The notes beneath the pieces are model-generated. The model saw only the letters and a program-made list of their open reading frames with translations. It was not told where the DNA came from and made no database searches. Shown here in pieces: positions 25,354 to 35,820 of a stretch of 64,000 bases of DNA. This DNA comes from Rubrivivax sp. (lineage in GTDB: Bacteria > Pseudomonadota > Gammaproteobacteria > Burkholderiales > Burkholderiaceae_C), in the NCBI GenBank assembly GCA_020852865.1, contig JADYZZ010000053.1, positions 22,359 through 86,358 of the forward strand. Reading direction: 5' to 3'. Within the stretch, counting starts at the first letter, position 1, and each line of letters starts with the position of its first letter. The position numbers were made by a program, and so were the translations under genes.

Positions 25354-26970
25354 ATGAACATGGAACCCTACCTGGCCGCACGCGCGGCCAATCACGTGCC
25401 GCTGACGCCGGTCGATTTCCTGCTCCGGGCGGTGGAGGTTCACGGCGACCGCGCCGCCGTCGTCTGGGGCAGCCGGGCATGGACCTACGGCGCGTTCGCG
25501 CGCCTGGTCGGGCGCTTCGTGCGTTTCCTGAAGGCAAGCGGCGTAGGGCGCGGCGACGTCGTCTCCGTCATGGCGTCCAATCGCCCGGAAATGCTGGCCG
25601 CTCACTACGCGGTGCCGATGCTCGGAGCCGTGTTGAATACGATCAACATGCGGCTCGACGCGAGCACGGTCGGGTACATCCTCGGCCATTGCGAAAGCAG
25701 ACTCCTGATTTGCGACGCCGAATGCCTCGCGGTCGCGCTGCAGGCGGCGCCGCATGGCATGCCATGCCATGTGCTGCATGCGCCGTCGGGCGGCACGTCG
25801 GAACGCGGCGCGCTCGATATCCTGGGCGACGACGGCATCGAGATCGATTTCGATCTGTCGGCGATCGGCGATGAATGGCAGGCCCTTTGCGTCAACTACA
25901 CCTCGGGTACCACCGGGCGCCCCAAGGGCGCCGTCTACACCCACCGCGGGGCCTACCTGAATGCGATCGGCAATGTCCTGGCCCTGGGGCTGACATCGCG
26001 CTCGACCTATCTCTGGACCTTGCCGATGTTCCACTGCAACGGCTGGTGTCATACCTGGGCGGTGACTGCCGCCGGCGGCCTGCATGTCTGTCTCGACCGC
26101 CCGGATCCGGCGCTGATCTTCCAGGCATTGGAGGCGCACCGTGTGACGCACCTGGCTTGCGCACCGGTCGTCCTGTACATGATGCTGAACCATCCTGCGC
26201 GGGCGACGCGCGATGCCGGCAACCGCGTCAAGGTGGCTACCGGCGGCGCCTCGCCGTCCGAGACGCTGATCGAGCAATGCACGGCACTCGGCTTCGATCT
26301 GATCCACCTCTACGGACTGACCGAGTCCTATGGGCCGGCCACCTTGCGCGACCTGACGGACGAGGAACGCGCACAGCCTGCGGCCGATGTGGCGCGTGCG
26401 CTGGCCCGCCAGGGCATGCGGCATGCGACGGCGAGCCGGACGCTGGTGGTCGACGAGGACGGGAACGCCGTGCCCATGGACGGGGCGACCATGGGCGAGG
26501 TCGTGCTGGTGGGCAATACCTTGATGGCCGGCTACTACCGCGATGCCCAGGCTACGGCACACGCGTTCCGCGGCAACGCCTTTCACACGGGCGATCTGGC
26601 GGTGCGGCATCCGGACGGCAACATCGAGATCCGTGATCGCTCGAAGGACATCATCATCTCCGGGGGCGAGAACATCTCCAGCCTGGAGGTCGAGAATGTG
26701 CTGCAGCGCCACCCGGCCGTGCTGATCGCGGCGGTGGTGGCGCAGCCGCACGAGAAGTGGGGTGAAACGCCGGTCGCGTTCATCGAGTTGCGCGAGAACG
26801 CGCAGACGAGCGAAAGCGAGTTGCGGTCTTTCTGCGCCGCGCATCTTGCCGGCTACAAGATTCCGTCGCGCTTTTTTTTCAGCGAGCTGCCGAAGACCGC
26901 CACGGGAAAGATCCAGAAATTCGCGCTGCGCGAGCGCGCGCGGTCGCCGCAGCCCGCGGGGCCGGGGTAG
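25354..26970 (+). CDS. Acyl-CoA synthetase (AMP-forming, class I adenylating)
   Basis: A 538-residue ANL-superfamily ligase. It has the P-loop YTSGTTGRPKGAV (about 185), A5 YGLTESYGP (about 320), A7 TGDLAVRHPDGNIEIRDRSKDIIISGGENIS (about 425-455, quoted in parts by family) and the catalytic Lys in PKTATGKIQKF (about 520). It makes an acyl-AMP and then acyl-CoA from a carboxylic acid; the long AL-type middle (LPMFHCNGW) is shared with medium-chain or aryl-alkanoate ligases. Last gene of the island; its stop is 2 bp from the folA stop. Confidence 0.9.
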   Translation: MNMEPYLAARAANHVPLTPVDFLLRAVEVHGDRAAVVWGSRAWTYGAFARLVGRFVRFLKASGVGRGDVVSVMASNRPEMLAAHYAVPMLGAVLNTINMRLDASTVGYILGHCESRLLICDAECLAVALQAAPHGMPCHVLHAPSGGTSERGALDILGDDGIEIDFDLSAIGDEWQALCVNYTSGTTGRPKGAVYTHRGAYLNAIGNVLALGLTSRSTYLWTLPMFHCNGWCHTWAVTAAGGLHVCLDRPDPALIFQALEAHRVTHLACAPVVLYMMLNHPARATRDAGNRVKVATGGASPSETLIEQCTALGFDLIHLYGLTESYGPATLRDLTDEERAQPAADVARALARQGMRHATASRTLVVDEDGNAVPMDGATMGEVVLVGNTLMAGYYRDAQATAHAFRGNAFHTGDLAVRHPDGNIEIRDRSKDIIISGGENISSLEVENVLQRHPAVLIAAVVAQPHEKWGETPVAFIELRENAQTSESELRSFCAAHLAGYKIPSRFFFSELPKTATGKIQKFALRERARSPQPAGPG

Positions 26971-26972
26971 TC

Positions 26973-27467
26973 TCAGCGTCGCCGGCGATAGGTGACGAAC
27001 GCCAGCGCCGTGCCGTCGGCCGCGCTGGCGCCGCGCCGCTCGATTTCCTCGAACTGCGCGCGCTCGAAGGCCGGGAAGAAGGCGTCGGCGTCCGGGTAGG
27101 TGCGGGCGACTTCGGTGAGCATCAGTTCGTCGGCCAGCGGCAGGGCCTGCGCGTAGAGCTCGGCGCCGCCGATCACGAACACCGTGTCGGCGTCGGCCAG
27201 GCGCGCGAGCGCGGCGTCCAGGCCGGGCGCCGTCTCCGCGCCGGGCGCGACGAACCCGGGATCGCGGCTCAGCACCACGTTGCGCCGGCCCGGCAGCGGG
27301 CGAAAGCGCGCGGGCAGCGACTCCCAGGTGCGCCGCCCCATCAGCAGCGCGTGGCCCAGGGTCGTGCGGCGGAAATGCTGCTGGTCGGCCGGGTCCCTGA
27401 ACAGCAGCTCGTTGCCGCGGCCGATGCCGCCGTCGCGCGCCACGGCGGCGATCAGCACCAGCTTCAC
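26973..27467 (-). CDS. folA: Dihydrofolate reductase
   Basis: A 164-residue DHFR with the N-terminal [38 protein letters not shown] and the C-terminal [14 protein letters not shown]. It reduces dihydrofolate produced by thymidylate synthase. The GTG start overlaps the thyA stop (GTGA), giving a normal thyA-folA operon. Its stop lies 2 bp from the stop of the plus-strand ligase, so the island ends exactly at this gene. Confidence 0.93.
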   Translation of the reverse strand: MKLVLIAAVARDGGIGRGNELLFRDPADQQHFRRTTLGHALLMGRRTWESLPARFRPLPGRRNVVLSRDPGFVAPGAETAPGLDAALARLADADTVFVIGGAELYAQALPLADELMLTEVARTYPDADAFFPAFERAQFEEIERRGASAADGTALAFVTYRRRR

Positions 27468-28297
27468 ACCGCCACCGGCGCCTTGATCGCCGGGTGGTGC
27501 CGGTAGTCGGCGATCTCGAAGTCCTCGTAGGCGTAGTCGAAGATCGTGGGCGGACGGCGCTTGATGACCAGGCTCGGGAACGGGTAAGGCACGCGCGCCA
27601 GCTGCAGCCGCACCTGCTCGACATGGTTGTCGTAGATGTGGCAGTCGCCGCCGGTCCAGATGAATTCGCCGGCCTCGAGCTCGCATTGCTGCGCCAGCAT
27701 GTGCGTGAGCAGCGCGTAGCTGGCGATGTTGAACGGCACGCCCAGGAAGACGTCGGCGCTGCGCTGGTAGAGCTGGCACGACAGGCGCGCGCGCCGGCCG
27801 GCTGCCGCCGGAGCGACCCAGAACTGGAAGAACGCGTGGCACGGCGCCAGCGCCATCTGCGGCAGCGCGGCGACGTTCCAGGCGCTGACGACGATGCGCC
27901 GGCTGTCGGGCTCGCAGCGCAGCTGGCGCACGACTTCGGCGATCTGGTCGATCTGGCTGCCGTCGGGGCAGGGCCAGCTGCGCCACTGCACGCCGTACAC
28001 GGGCCCGAGCTCGCCGTCGGCGCGCGCCCATTCGTCCCAGATCGTCACGCCGCGCTCCTGCAGCCAGCGCACGTTGCTCTCGCCGCGCAGGAACCACAGC
28101 AGCTCGAGCGCGATGCTCTTCCAGTGCAGCTTCTTGGTCGTCACGAGCGGGAAACCCGCGCCGAGGTCGAAGCGCATCTGACAGCCGAACACGCTGCGCG
28201 TGCCGGTGCCGGTGCGGTCGCCCTTGGCCACGCCATGCTCGAAGACATGGCGCATGAGGTCCTCGTAGGGACTGCAGGCCGTGCCGGGTGCGCTCAT
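27464..28297 (-). CDS. thyA: Thymidylate synthase
   Basis: A 277-residue enzyme that converts dUMP to dTMP. Visible are [12 protein letters not shown] (phosphate-binding Arg), [28 protein letters not shown], the nucleophile Cys in [13 protein letters not shown], and the folate/nucleotide region [15 protein letters not shown] and GDCHIYDNH. The start at 28297 leaves a 13-residue lead before YEDLMRHV; a slightly later start is possible. Translationally coupled to folA. Confidence 0.95.
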   Translation of the reverse strand: MSAPGTACSPYEDLMRHVFEHGVAKGDRTGTGTRSVFGCQMRFDLGAGFPLVTTKKLHWKSIALELLWFLRGESNVRWLQERGVTIWDEWARADGELGPVYGVQWRSWPCPDGSQIDQIAEVVRQLRCEPDSRRIVVSAWNVAALPQMALAPCHAFFQFWVAPAAAGRRARLSCQLYQRSADVFLGVPFNIASYALLTHMLAQQCELEAGEFIWTGGDCHIYDNHVEQVRLQLARVPYPFPSLVIKRRPPTIFDYAYEDFEIADYRHHPAIKAPVAV

Positions 28298-28395
28298 CGG
28301 CGCATTATCGGCGCGCGCGCCGTGGCGCAGCGCGCCGACGCCCGAGCCGCTGTGCAGGCCCGAAACACGCGGGTGCGATTGCGATCTTCTCGGGT

Positions 28396-30192
28396 TCAGG
28401 CCGTGGCCGACTCGAGCCCGAACTGCATCGCCGCGAGCCGCGCGTACAGGCCGCCGCGCGCCACCAGTGCGTCGTGGCGGCCGACGTCGACGATGCGCCC
28501 GCCGTCCATGACGACGATGCGCCCGGCGCGCTGCACGGTGGCCAGGCGGTGGGCGATGACGATCGTGGTGCGGTCCTGCATCGCCGCTTCGAGCGCGGCC
28601 TGCACCATGCGCTCGCTCTCGGCGTCGAGCGCGCTCGTGGCCTCGTCGAGCAGCAGCAGCGGCGGGTTCTTCAGGATCGCGCGCGCGATCGCGATGCGCT
28701 GACGCTGCCCGCCCGACAGGCGCACGCCGCGCTCGCCCAGGTGGGTGGCGTAGCCCTCGGGCAGCGCACGGATGAACTCGTGCGCGAAGGCCGCTTCGGC
28801 CGCGGCCTGCACCTCGGCCGCACTCGCCTCCGGGCGGCCGTAGCGGATGTTGTCGAGCGCGCTGGCCGAGAACACCGTGCTGTCCTGCGGCACGATGCCG
28901 ATGCGGCCGCGCAGTTCGGCCAGCGCGATGCGCTCGATCGGCACGCCGTCGAGCACGATGCGGCCTTGCTGCGCGTCGTAAAAGCGCAGCAGCAATTGCA
29001 GCACCGTGCTCTTGCCCGCGCCGCTCGGGCCCACCAGGGCCACCGTCTCGCCCGAGCGCACGTCGAGCGTGAAGCCGTCGAGTGCGTGCTGGCGCGGCCG
29101 CGACGGGTAGTGAAACCGCACCTGCTCGAAGCGCACGGTCGAGCCGCCGCTTGCCGGCGGCAGCGCCAGCGGCGCGGCCGGATCGGCCACGGGCGAGCGC
29201 GCGGCGAGCAGCTCCATCAGCCGCTCGGTGGCGCCGGCGGCGCGCAACATGTCGCCGTAGACCTCGCTCAGCACCGCCACCGCACTCACGAGGATGATGA
29301 CGAAGACCACCGTCTGCCCGAGGTGGCCGGCGCTGATGCGCCCGGCCAGCACCGCCTGCGTGCCCTGGTACAGGCCCCACAGCAGCGTGCCGAAGGTGGC
29401 GGTGATGACGAAGGCGACCAGCCAGGCGCGCACCGCGCTGCGCCGGCGCGCGGTCTCGAAGGCGCGCTCGGTGGCCTCGGCGAAGCGGCTGGCCTCGCGC
29501 CGCTCCTGCACATAGCCCTGGACGACGGGAATGGCGTTGAGCACCTCGGCGGCGATCGCGCTCGAGTCGGCGACGCGGTCCTGGCTGGCGCGGCTCAACT
29601 TGCGCACGCGCCTCCCGAAGTACATCGTCGGCAGCACGACCAGCAGCAAGATGCCCAGCACCTGCGTCATCACCCAGGGGTTGGTGACGACCAGGGCAAT
29701 CAGCGCGCCGAGTCCCATCACGCTGTTGCGCAGCCCCATGCTGAGCGAGCTGCCGACCACCGTCTGCACCAGTGTGGTGTCGGTGGTCAGGCGCGAGAGC
29801 ACCTCGCCGGTCTGGGTGGACTCGAAGAACTCGGGGCTCTGGTGCACGACATGGGCGTAGACGGCATTGCGCAGGTCGGCCGTGATGCGCTCGCCCAGCC
29901 AGCTCACCATGTAAAAGCGCGCCGCCGAGAACAGCCCGAGCGCGGCGCCGACCGCGAACAGCAGCAGGAACTGGCCGCGCAGCGCGAGCACGCGCGCGCC
30001 CGGGTCGGCGGCGACCAGGCCCTGGTCGATCAGCCCCTTGAGCGCGACCGGGAAGGCGAGCGTGGCGAGGGCCGCGAGCACGAGGAAGAGCCCCGCCAGC
30101 GCAATGCGGGCGCGGTACGGCCGTACGTAGGGCAGCAGGCCGCCGAGCGAGCGCGGCGTGGCGGACGGCGAACGTGGCGAACGATCGGACAT
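28396..30192 (-). CDS. MsbA-type ABC exporter (fused permease-ATPase)
   Basis: A 598-residue half-transporter with six hydrophobic segments in the first 320 residues and a C-terminal ATPase: Walker [11 protein letters not shown]-loop [12 protein letters not shown], signature [14 protein letters not shown], Walker [13 protein letters not shown] and the switch His in VIAHRLATV. It works as a homodimer and may flip lipid A or export drugs; an exact substrate cannot be given. It stands about 100 bp upstream of thyA on the same strand and is divergent from the GGDEF gene. Confidence 0.9.
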   Translation of the reverse strand: MSDRSPRSPSATPRSLGGLLPYVRPYRARIALAGLFLVLAALATLAFPVALKGLIDQGLVAADPGARVLALRGQFLLLFAVGAALGLFSAARFYMVSWLGERITADLRNAVYAHVVHQSPEFFESTQTGEVLSRLTTDTTLVQTVVGSSLSMGLRNSVMGLGALIALVVTNPWVMTQVLGILLLVVLPTMYFGRRVRKLSRASQDRVADSSAIAAEVLNAIPVVQGYVQERREASRFAEATERAFETARRRSAVRAWLVAFVITATFGTLLWGLYQGTQAVLAGRISAGHLGQTVVFVIILVSAVAVLSEVYGDMLRAAGATERLMELLAARSPVADPAAPLALPPASGGSTVRFEQVRFHYPSRPRQHALDGFTLDVRSGETVALVGPSGAGKSTVLQLLLRFYDAQQGRIVLDGVPIERIALAELRGRIGIVPQDSTVFSASALDNIRYGRPEASAAEVQAAAEAAFAHEFIRALPEGYATHLGERGVRLSGGQRQRIAIARAILKNPPLLLLDEATSALDAESERMVQAALEAAMQDRTTIVIAHRLATVQRAGRIVVMDGGRIVDVGRHDALVARGGLYARLAAMQFGLESATA

Positions 30193-30335
30193 GACACGAG
30201 TCTATGCGGGGGCGCCGCAGCGCCGGCGCAGCGCGGGCGCAGCCCCTGGAACCGGGGGGTGCGCGGCACCGGCGGCACGCGTCGCAACACCGCAGGTGCC
30301 GGGTTGTGGTCGAATAGCGCTCCAGGCGTCGTGTG

Positions 30336-31136
30336 ATGAGCCCTGCCGCTGCCGCCCCTTCCCGCTCCCGCATCGGTCTGCCGCTCGGGCTGCTGGCGCT
30401 GCTGCTGGTGGCCGCGTCGATCGTTCTGGCCGCGGGCCTCGGCTACGTGCTGGCCGCGGCGATCGGCGTGCGCGAGCCCTGGGTCGCCGCCGCCGCCGCC
30501 GCCGCCGGCATGACGCTGGCCGCGGCGCCGATCGGTGCGCTGCTGTACGGGCTGGCGCGTGCCGTCGAGCGCGGCGCGCCGGCCTGCGAAGCAGCGGCCG
30601 AGCCGGGCCCGGCGATGGCGCCGAGCCGCTTCATGGAGCTGGCCGAGCGCGAGTGGGCGCGCGCGCGCCGCTACGGCAGCGGCGCCGCGCTGCTCGTCGT
30701 CGAGATCGACCGCTACGCACGCCTGGTCGAGCGTCATGGCCGCGCGGCGGCCGAGGCGATGCGCACGGCGCTCGCGCGCGACATCGCGCCGACGCTGCGC
30801 GCCGCCGACGCAATGACCGAACACGGCGAGGGCCAGCTCGCCGTCTTCCTCGCGCACGCCGACGCACTCGGCTCGCTCGACGTGGCCGAGCGCATCCGCG
30901 AGCGCGCCGAGCTGCTCGAGATCGCACCGCGCGGCGAGACGCTGCGCGTCAGCATCGGCGTCGCGCACCTGCGTGCGGCGCACCTGCACCTGCAGGCGCT
31001 CGTCGAGGACGCCGGCGACGCCGTCGCCGCCGCGCGCCAGGCCGGCGGCAATTGCGTACGCGCCGCGCCGGTCGAGGTGAGCCGCTTTCCGGCGCCCGGA
31101 CCGCGCCGCGACGACCAGCGCGCGCCCAAGCGCTGA
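30336..31136 (+). CDS. Degenerate GGDEF-domain membrane protein
   Basis: A 266-residue protein with two N-terminal membrane helices (about 13-40 and 48-70) and a C-terminal domain of GGDEF fold: [17 protein letters not shown], then [18 protein letters not shown] and RVSIGVAHL. The signature GGDEF is replaced by GEGQL, so diguanylate cyclase activity is not expected. It could bind nucleotide or signal by contact. The track starts at a GTG one codon earlier; ATG 30336 is preferred. It is divergent from the MsbA-type gene. Confidence 0.75.
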   Translation: MSPAAAAPSRSRIGLPLGLLALLLVAASIVLAAGLGYVLAAAIGVREPWVAAAAAAAGMTLAAAPIGALLYGLARAVERGAPACEAAAEPGPAMAPSRFMELAEREWARARRYGSGAALLVVEIDRYARLVERHGRAAAEAMRTALARDIAPTLRAADAMTEHGEGQLAVFLAHADALGSLDVAERIRERAELLEIAPRGETLRVSIGVAHLRAAHLHLQALVEDAGDAVAAARQAGGNCVRAAPVEVSRFPAPGPRRDDQRAPKR

Positions 31137-31237
31137 GCCTGCCCTGCCGGCACGAATCGCCCGACGCGATTCGTCTCCAGCCGGACGCCCTGCCCACCGC
31201 GCAGCCCGCGCGTCCGCGGTTCGTCAGGCGCTGCGGC

Positions 31238-32374
31238 TCAGCCCAGCCGCAGCCGCCCGGCGTAGCCCGTCATCTCGAGGTAGCCCAGGCCGACGCGCCG
31301 GCCCTGCGCGTCGAGCAGCTCCGACAGGCCTTCCCAGTAGATGGCGCCGAAGCCGGCGTTGCCGGCGAGTTCCTGCGCGTCGAGCAGGGCGCGCACGGCG
31401 TAGCGGCCCGCGGGCGTCGCAAGCTGCCACTCGAGCGGGTAGGCGGCCTGCGTCGCGGCGCTGCGCCAGCGCCGCCCCGGCGTGAAGGCAGGCGCGTGCG
31501 GCGCGAAGTCCTGCACGGCGTCGCCCGGGCCGGCGCGCCAGCTGCCGCCGGCCCATAGCGCCGAGCCGTCGGCACGCCGCAGCTGGAAGGCGGTGAGCGC
31601 GGCGCCGGTAAACAGGTTCATGCCGATCCAGTCCCAGCCCACGGCGTCGGGGTGCAGCAGTTCGTCGCTCCACTCGTGGTCGAGCCAGGCGTGCCCGCCG
31701 CCGGCGAAGCCCCGGTCGTCGACGCGGCCGTGCGCCGCCAGTGCGAGCTGCGGCATGCTGTAGTAGCGGCTGGCCTGCGAGACGTCGGGCCCCTTGCGTG
31801 AGCAGCCGGCGTCGCCCTGCAGCAGCAGCGGCTGCGTCGCCTGCGCGGTCAGCGTCACGGCCAGGCCGCGTTCGGCGACCTCGGCGCGCCAGTGCGTGCC
31901 GTCGCGGCGCAGCGACCAGGGGCCCAGGTGCAGCGCCGCGTCGTCGAGCGCAGCGGCGTCGGGCCGTGCATCGGGCAGGCCCGACCAGCGCGCGGCGCGC
32001 TGCACGTGCCGATGGCGCCCGGCTGCCAGATCGGTGAGCGCGGCATGCGCGAAGAGCAGGTGACGTGCGGCAAAGCGGCTTGCGCTGTCGGCGGCCAGAC
32101 CGGTGGCGCTGCGAAAGAAGGTCAGTTGCAGTCCGTGCGTCGGCGCCGCGGGCGTGCCGAGCCAGCCGGTGAGGTACCACCATTCGATGCGCGTGCCCGG
32201 GTGCGCGCCATGGTCGCGCGGGAAGGTCAGCGCGCGGCCGCGGCACACGCGGTCGCGATCGGGTTCGGGTTCGGGTTCGCGCCCGGGCCCGGGCCCAGGT
32301 CTGGTGCGCACGGCCTGAGCCCCGGCCTCGGCGGCCAGCGCCGTCGCGGCAAGCAGCCACAGGCGGCGTCTCAC
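31238..32374 (-). CDS. AttH/CrtC-type lipocalin-like protein, periplasmic
   Basis: A 378-residue protein with a short hydrophobic signal ([20 protein letters not shown]) and the AttH/hydroxyneurosporene-synthase fold: FPRDHGAHPGTRIEWWYLTGWL, GHAWLDHEWSDE, GWDWIGMNLFTG. Family members are putative lipid-binding or carotenoid-hydratase-like proteins. Here carotenoid genes are absent, and the gene is coupled to an ABC ATPase/FtsX-type permease, so a role with lipid or envelope transport is inferred. The GTG start overlaps the permease stop (GTGA). A Pro/Glu-rich run (GPGPGREPEPEP) follows the signal. Confidence 0.78.
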   Translation of the reverse strand: MRRRLWLLAATALAAEAGAQAVRTRPGPGPGREPEPEPDRDRVCRGRALTFPRDHGAHPGTRIEWWYLTGWLGTPAAPTHGLQLTFFRSATGLAADSASRFAARHLLFAHAALTDLAAGRHRHVQRAARWSGLPDARPDAAALDDAALHLGPWSLRRDGTHWRAEVAERGLAVTLTAQATQPLLLQGDAGCSRKGPDVSQASRYYSMPQLALAAHGRVDDRGFAGGGHAWLDHEWSDELLHPDAVGWDWIGMNLFTGAALTAFQLRRADGSALWAGGSWRAGPGDAVQDFAPHAPAFTPGRRWRSAATQAAYPLEWQLATPAGRYAVRALLDAQELAGNAGFGAIYWEGLSELLDAQGRRVGLGYLEMTGYAGRLRLG

Positions 32375-35031
32375 CAGTCCTCCCGCACCGAGCGCAGCAC
32401 GCTGTGCCCGATGGCGCCGCGCGCGGCCAGCGCCGAGGCGGCCAGGCCGGTTGCCGTCACCGCTGCGGCGAGCGCCGCCAGGCGCGCCCAGGGCAGCACC
32501 AGGTCCATCGTCCAGTGAAAGCTCTGCGGGTTGACGACGAACACCAGCACCAGGCTCAGGCCGACGCCGAGCGCGAGCCCGACGAGGGTGCCGGCGGCAA
32601 GCCAGGCGGAGGCCTCGCCGCACACCAGCGCCAGCACCTGCCGGCGCGTCAGGCCGAGGTGCGCGAGCAGCCCGAACTCCTTGCGCCGCGCCAGCACCTG
32701 CGCCCCCAGGCTGGCGCCGACGCCGACCAATCCCACTGCGATGGCCACCGCCTGCAGGTAGTAGGTGACGGCGAAGCTGCGGTCGAACAGGTGCAGCGAC
32801 AGACGCCGCAGCTCGTGCGTGGAGACGATGTCGAGCAGCGTCGCATCGGGCAGCAGCGCGCGCAGGCCCGCTGCCACCGGGTCGGGCGCCGCGCCGTTCG
32901 TCAGCCACAGCGCGAGGTCGTTGACGCGCGTGTCGCCGGTGAGGGCGCGGTACTCGGCCGCGTCGATCGCGACGGCGCCGAACTGGCGCGCGAAATCACG
33001 CCACACGCCGCGCACGTAGACCTCGACGCCACCCAAGGCGCCGGGCGCAGTGCGGCCCGTGGCGGAGGCGAGCGGCAGCCGCAAGGTCGAGCCCGGCCGG
33101 GCGCCGTAGAGCATTGCTGCCGCCTCGCTGACGAAGACGCCCGGCAGGCCCGGCCGTGGCGGCAGCGGCGGCGCGCGCAACGGCAACGCGGCGGCCGGAT
33201 CCGGCAGCGGCCGCGCCAGCAGCGTCACCGCCGGCCGGCCGGGCGCCAGCTGCAGCGCACGCACGCGCGTGGCCTGCACGCGCGCCACGCCCGGCAGCGC
33301 CGCGGCGCGCGCGGCGATGTCGGGCGCCAGCCAGGCGTTCTCGGCGGCGGCCGCGCTGCCGGCACTGCGCGCGTAGAGGTCGGCCGGCAGCACGACGTCG
33401 AGCCATTGCGCGATCGCGGTGCGCAAGCTCGCCACCATCACGGTGATGGCGACACACAGTGCCAGGCTCGACACCACGCCGGCCACCGCCGCCGTCGCCG
33501 TGGCCCGCTGCCAGCGTGCGCGTCGCCAGGCCAGCAGCGGCAGCGCGCGTCGCGGCGCCGGCGCGAAGGCGAGCATTGCCTCGACCACCGCCGGAACCAG
33601 CGCCACGCCGCCCAGCAGCAGCGCTGCCACCGCGCCGTAGGCGGCCAGCGGCAGCCCGGCCAGCGGCGGCAGGTAGGCCAGCAGCACGCCCAGCGCGAGC
33701 AGCGCCAGCGGCAGCCAGGGTGCCCGCGGCGTGCCCGCCGCGCCGCCCAGACCCTTGAGCGCCTGCGCCGGTGCCAGCGCCTCGGCGGCGCGCGCCGGCC
33801 GCCAGCCGCCGACCAGCGCCGATGCCGTGCCCAGCAGCGCGAACAGCGCCGCGCCCGCGCTGCTCCAGTGCAAGGTGGGCGCGATGCCGGGAAAGAAACC
33901 GCCGCCCAGATCGCCGGCCAGCCAGCGCAGCGCCGCCGCGGCCAGCGCGCTGCCCAGCACAAGCCCGAGCGCGCTGCCCAGGGCGCCGAGCAGCGTGCAC
34001 TCGGCGAGCACGAGCGCGCGCCGCTCGTGTGCCGTCAGGCCCAGCACGCCCAGCAACGCAAACATCGGCGTGCGCTGCGCGACGGCCAGCGAGAGCACCG
34101 AGTACACGAGGAAGGCGCCGACGAACAGCGCCACCAGCGCGAGCGCGGTGAGGTTGACGCGGTAGGCGCGCGAGAAGCTCTCGACGCGCTCCGCGCTCTC
34201 GTCGGGCGGCAGCGCCGCCACGCCCGCGGGCAGCGCGAGCCGCGCGAGCAGCGCCTGCCGGTCGGCGCCCGGCGCCAGGCGCAGGTCGACGCGGCTCAGG
34301 CGGCCCGTCATGCCGAACAGGGTCTGCGCCGCGGCCAGATCGACGACGGCGAGCGGCGCGCCGCCGGCGGCGATGTCGCCGGCCACTTCGAGCCCTTGCC
34401 AGCCGGCGCCGGCGCGCAGCTCGAGCCTGTCGAGCGCGCCGCCGCCCCCGAGCCGCTCGCGCAGCGGCGCGTTGACGAAGGCGCGCGTCGGGTCGAGCAC
34501 GGCCAGCGGCGGCACGCCGGCGGCCGGTCGCGGCTGCAGCGCGGCCGCGAGCGTGCCCACGCGCAGCGCGTCGACGCCGACCACGCGCAGCCGCAGCGGC
34601 ATGCCGCCGGCGGTGCGTGCGTAGGTCTCGACCTCGATCACCGGGCTCGCGGCCTCGACCGCGGCGTCGCCGGCGGCGCGCTCGAACAGCCGCTCGTCCA
34701 GGCCGCTCTCGGGGCCGCGCAGCACGAGGTCGGGCGCGCCGCCGGCGCTGCGCACCGCGCCGGCAAACTCGGCCAGCGCCGAGCTGTTGATCAGGTGCAC
34801 CGACCAGGCGAGCGCGACGCCGAGCGCGACGGCCGCCAGGGCGAGCGCGTGTCGCCAGGGATGGTGGCGCCACTCGCGCACGATCAGCTGGCGCGCCAGC
34901 GGCACGAGCCGCACCAGCGGCACCGCCGGCGCGCGCGGCCGGTCGGCCCGCAGGGTCGGCCCCGGCGCACCCGGCGCTGCAGCCGGCGGACGTTGCGGCG
35001 GCTTGTCGGCGGCGCGGCCGAGCCGCTTCAC
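32371..35031 (-). CDS. FtsX/LolE-type ABC transporter permease
   Basis: An 886-residue permease of the large MacB/FtsX type, with an N-terminal helix, a periplasmic domain (about 85-330), three central helices ending near residue 500, a second periplasmic domain and three C-terminal helices. The segments [19 protein letters not shown] and [19 protein letters not shown] are the paired FtsX-like repeats. It is coupled downstream to the AttH-lipocalin gene and upstream to its ATPase. GTG at 35031 is the first usable start; the track's longer frame runs back into the ATPase gene. Confidence 0.83.
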   Translation of the reverse strand: MKRLGRAADKPPQRPPAAAPGAPGPTLRADRPRAPAVPLVRLVPLARQLIVREWRHHPWRHALALAAVALGVALAWSVHLINSSALAEFAGAVRSAGGAPDLVLRGPESGLDERLFERAAGDAAVEAASPVIEVETYARTAGGMPLRLRVVGVDALRVGTLAAALQPRPAAGVPPLAVLDPTRAFVNAPLRERLGGGGALDRLELRAGAGWQGLEVAGDIAAGGAPLAVVDLAAAQTLFGMTGRLSRVDLRLAPGADRQALLARLALPAGVAALPPDESAERVESFSRAYRVNLTALALVALFVGAFLVYSVLSLAVAQRTPMFALLGVLGLTAHERRALVLAECTLLGALGSALGLVLGSALAAAALRWLAGDLGGGFFPGIAPTLHWSSAGAALFALLGTASALVGGWRPARAAEALAPAQALKGLGGAAGTPRAPWLPLALLALGVLLAYLPPLAGLPLAAYGAVAALLLGGVALVPAVVEAMLAFAPAPRRALPLLAWRRARWQRATATAAVAGVVSSLALCVAITVMVASLRTAIAQWLDVVLPADLYARSAGSAAAAENAWLAPDIAARAAALPGVARVQATRVRALQLAPGRPAVTLLARPLPDPAAALPLRAPPLPPRPGLPGVFVSEAAAMLYGARPGSTLRLPLASATGRTAPGALGGVEVYVRGVWRDFARQFGAVAIDAAEYRALTGDTRVNDLALWLTNGAAPDPVAAGLRALLPDATLLDIVSTHELRRLSLHLFDRSFAVTYYLQAVAIAVGLVGVGASLGAQVLARRKEFGLLAHLGLTRRQVLALVCGEASAWLAAGTLVGLALGVGLSLVLVFVVNPQSFHWTMDLVLPWARLAALAAAVTATGLAASALAARGAIGHSVLRSVREDW

Positions 35032-35041
35032 CGCGCCGCCC

Positions 35042-35689
35042 TCATGCCGCCACCACCCCGGACGCAGTGAGCCGCAGCACGCGGTCGGCCTGCGCGGCGG
35101 CGGCGGCCGAATGCGTGACCAGCAGGCAAGCGGCTGCGGCCTCGCGCACCTGGGCGCGCAGCAGCTCGAGCACGCGGGCCGCGGTACCAGGGTCGAGGTT
35201 GCCCGTGGGCTCGTCGGCAAGGATCAGGGCGGGCGCGTGCACTACGGCGCGCGCGATCGCCACGCGCTGCAGCTGCCCGCCCGAGAGCTGCGCCGGCATG
35301 CGCGCGCCCAGCCCGTCGAGCCCGACCGCGGCCAGCAGCGCGTCGACGCGCTGGGGGTCGGGGCGACCCAGCAGCAGCAGCGGCAGCGCGACGTTCTCGT
35401 GCACCGTCAGGTGCGGCAGCAGGTGGAAGGCCTGGAACACGAAGCCCACGCGTGCGCGCCGCAGCCTTGCACGCGCGTCGTCGTCGAGCTGCCCGAGCGC
35501 CTGGCCGGCGAGCACGATCGAGCCGCCGTCGGCCGGCTCGAGCCCGGCGATGCAGTTGAGCAGCGTCGACTTGCCCACGCCCGACTCGCCCAGCAGCGCG
35601 ACGAACTCGCCCGCGGCCAGCGCGAGCGTGACGTCGCGCAGCACGGGCGTGGCGCCGAAGCGCTTGGCGAGCGAGCGGACCTCGAGCAT
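35042..35689 (-). CDS. ABC transporter ATPase (LolD/MacB type)
   Basis: A 215-residue ATPase with Walker [34 protein letters not shown], signature [14 protein letters not shown] and Walker [13 protein letters not shown]. Size and the LTVHENV segment match the LolD/MacB group. It drives the FtsX-type permease encoded 10 bp downstream. The three genes (ATPase, permease, lipocalin-like protein) form one tightly packed operon. Confidence 0.92.
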   Translation of the reverse strand: MLEVRSLAKRFGATPVLRDVTLALAAGEFVALLGESGVGKSTLLNCIAGLEPADGGSIVLAGQALGQLDDDARARLRRARVGFVFQAFHLLPHLTVHENVALPLLLLGRPDPQRVDALLAAVGLDGLGARMPAQLSGGQLQRVAIARAVVHAPALILADEPTGNLDPGTAARVLELLRAQVREAAAACLLVTHSAAAAAQADRVLRLTASGVVAA

Positions 35690-35820
35690 GGACGCGGCGA
35701 TGATGCCGCAGCCGCCCGCCGCCGGCGCGCGGCGCGCGGCGCGCCAGCGCCGGGGCTGCGTGCTATCGTCGTTCGCAAGGGCGCGGTTCGGATCCTGCGC
35801 GTGCGAGGAGCTTGCGGTTC

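Noticed and set aside
3492-27000. Classical integrative element at a tRNA
   Set aside because: No integrase, no tRNA at either edge, and no direct repeat seen at the two junctions.
22801-27624. 1607-residue open frame on the minus strand over Bug, UbiD and ligase genes
   Set aside because: It is antisense to genes with clear motifs and crosses into thyA; an open frame of this kind is expected in very GC-rich DNA.
31238-32374. Carotenoid 1,2-hydratase
   Set aside because: Fold match only; no carotenoid genes in the window and the gene is coupled to an ABC transporter.
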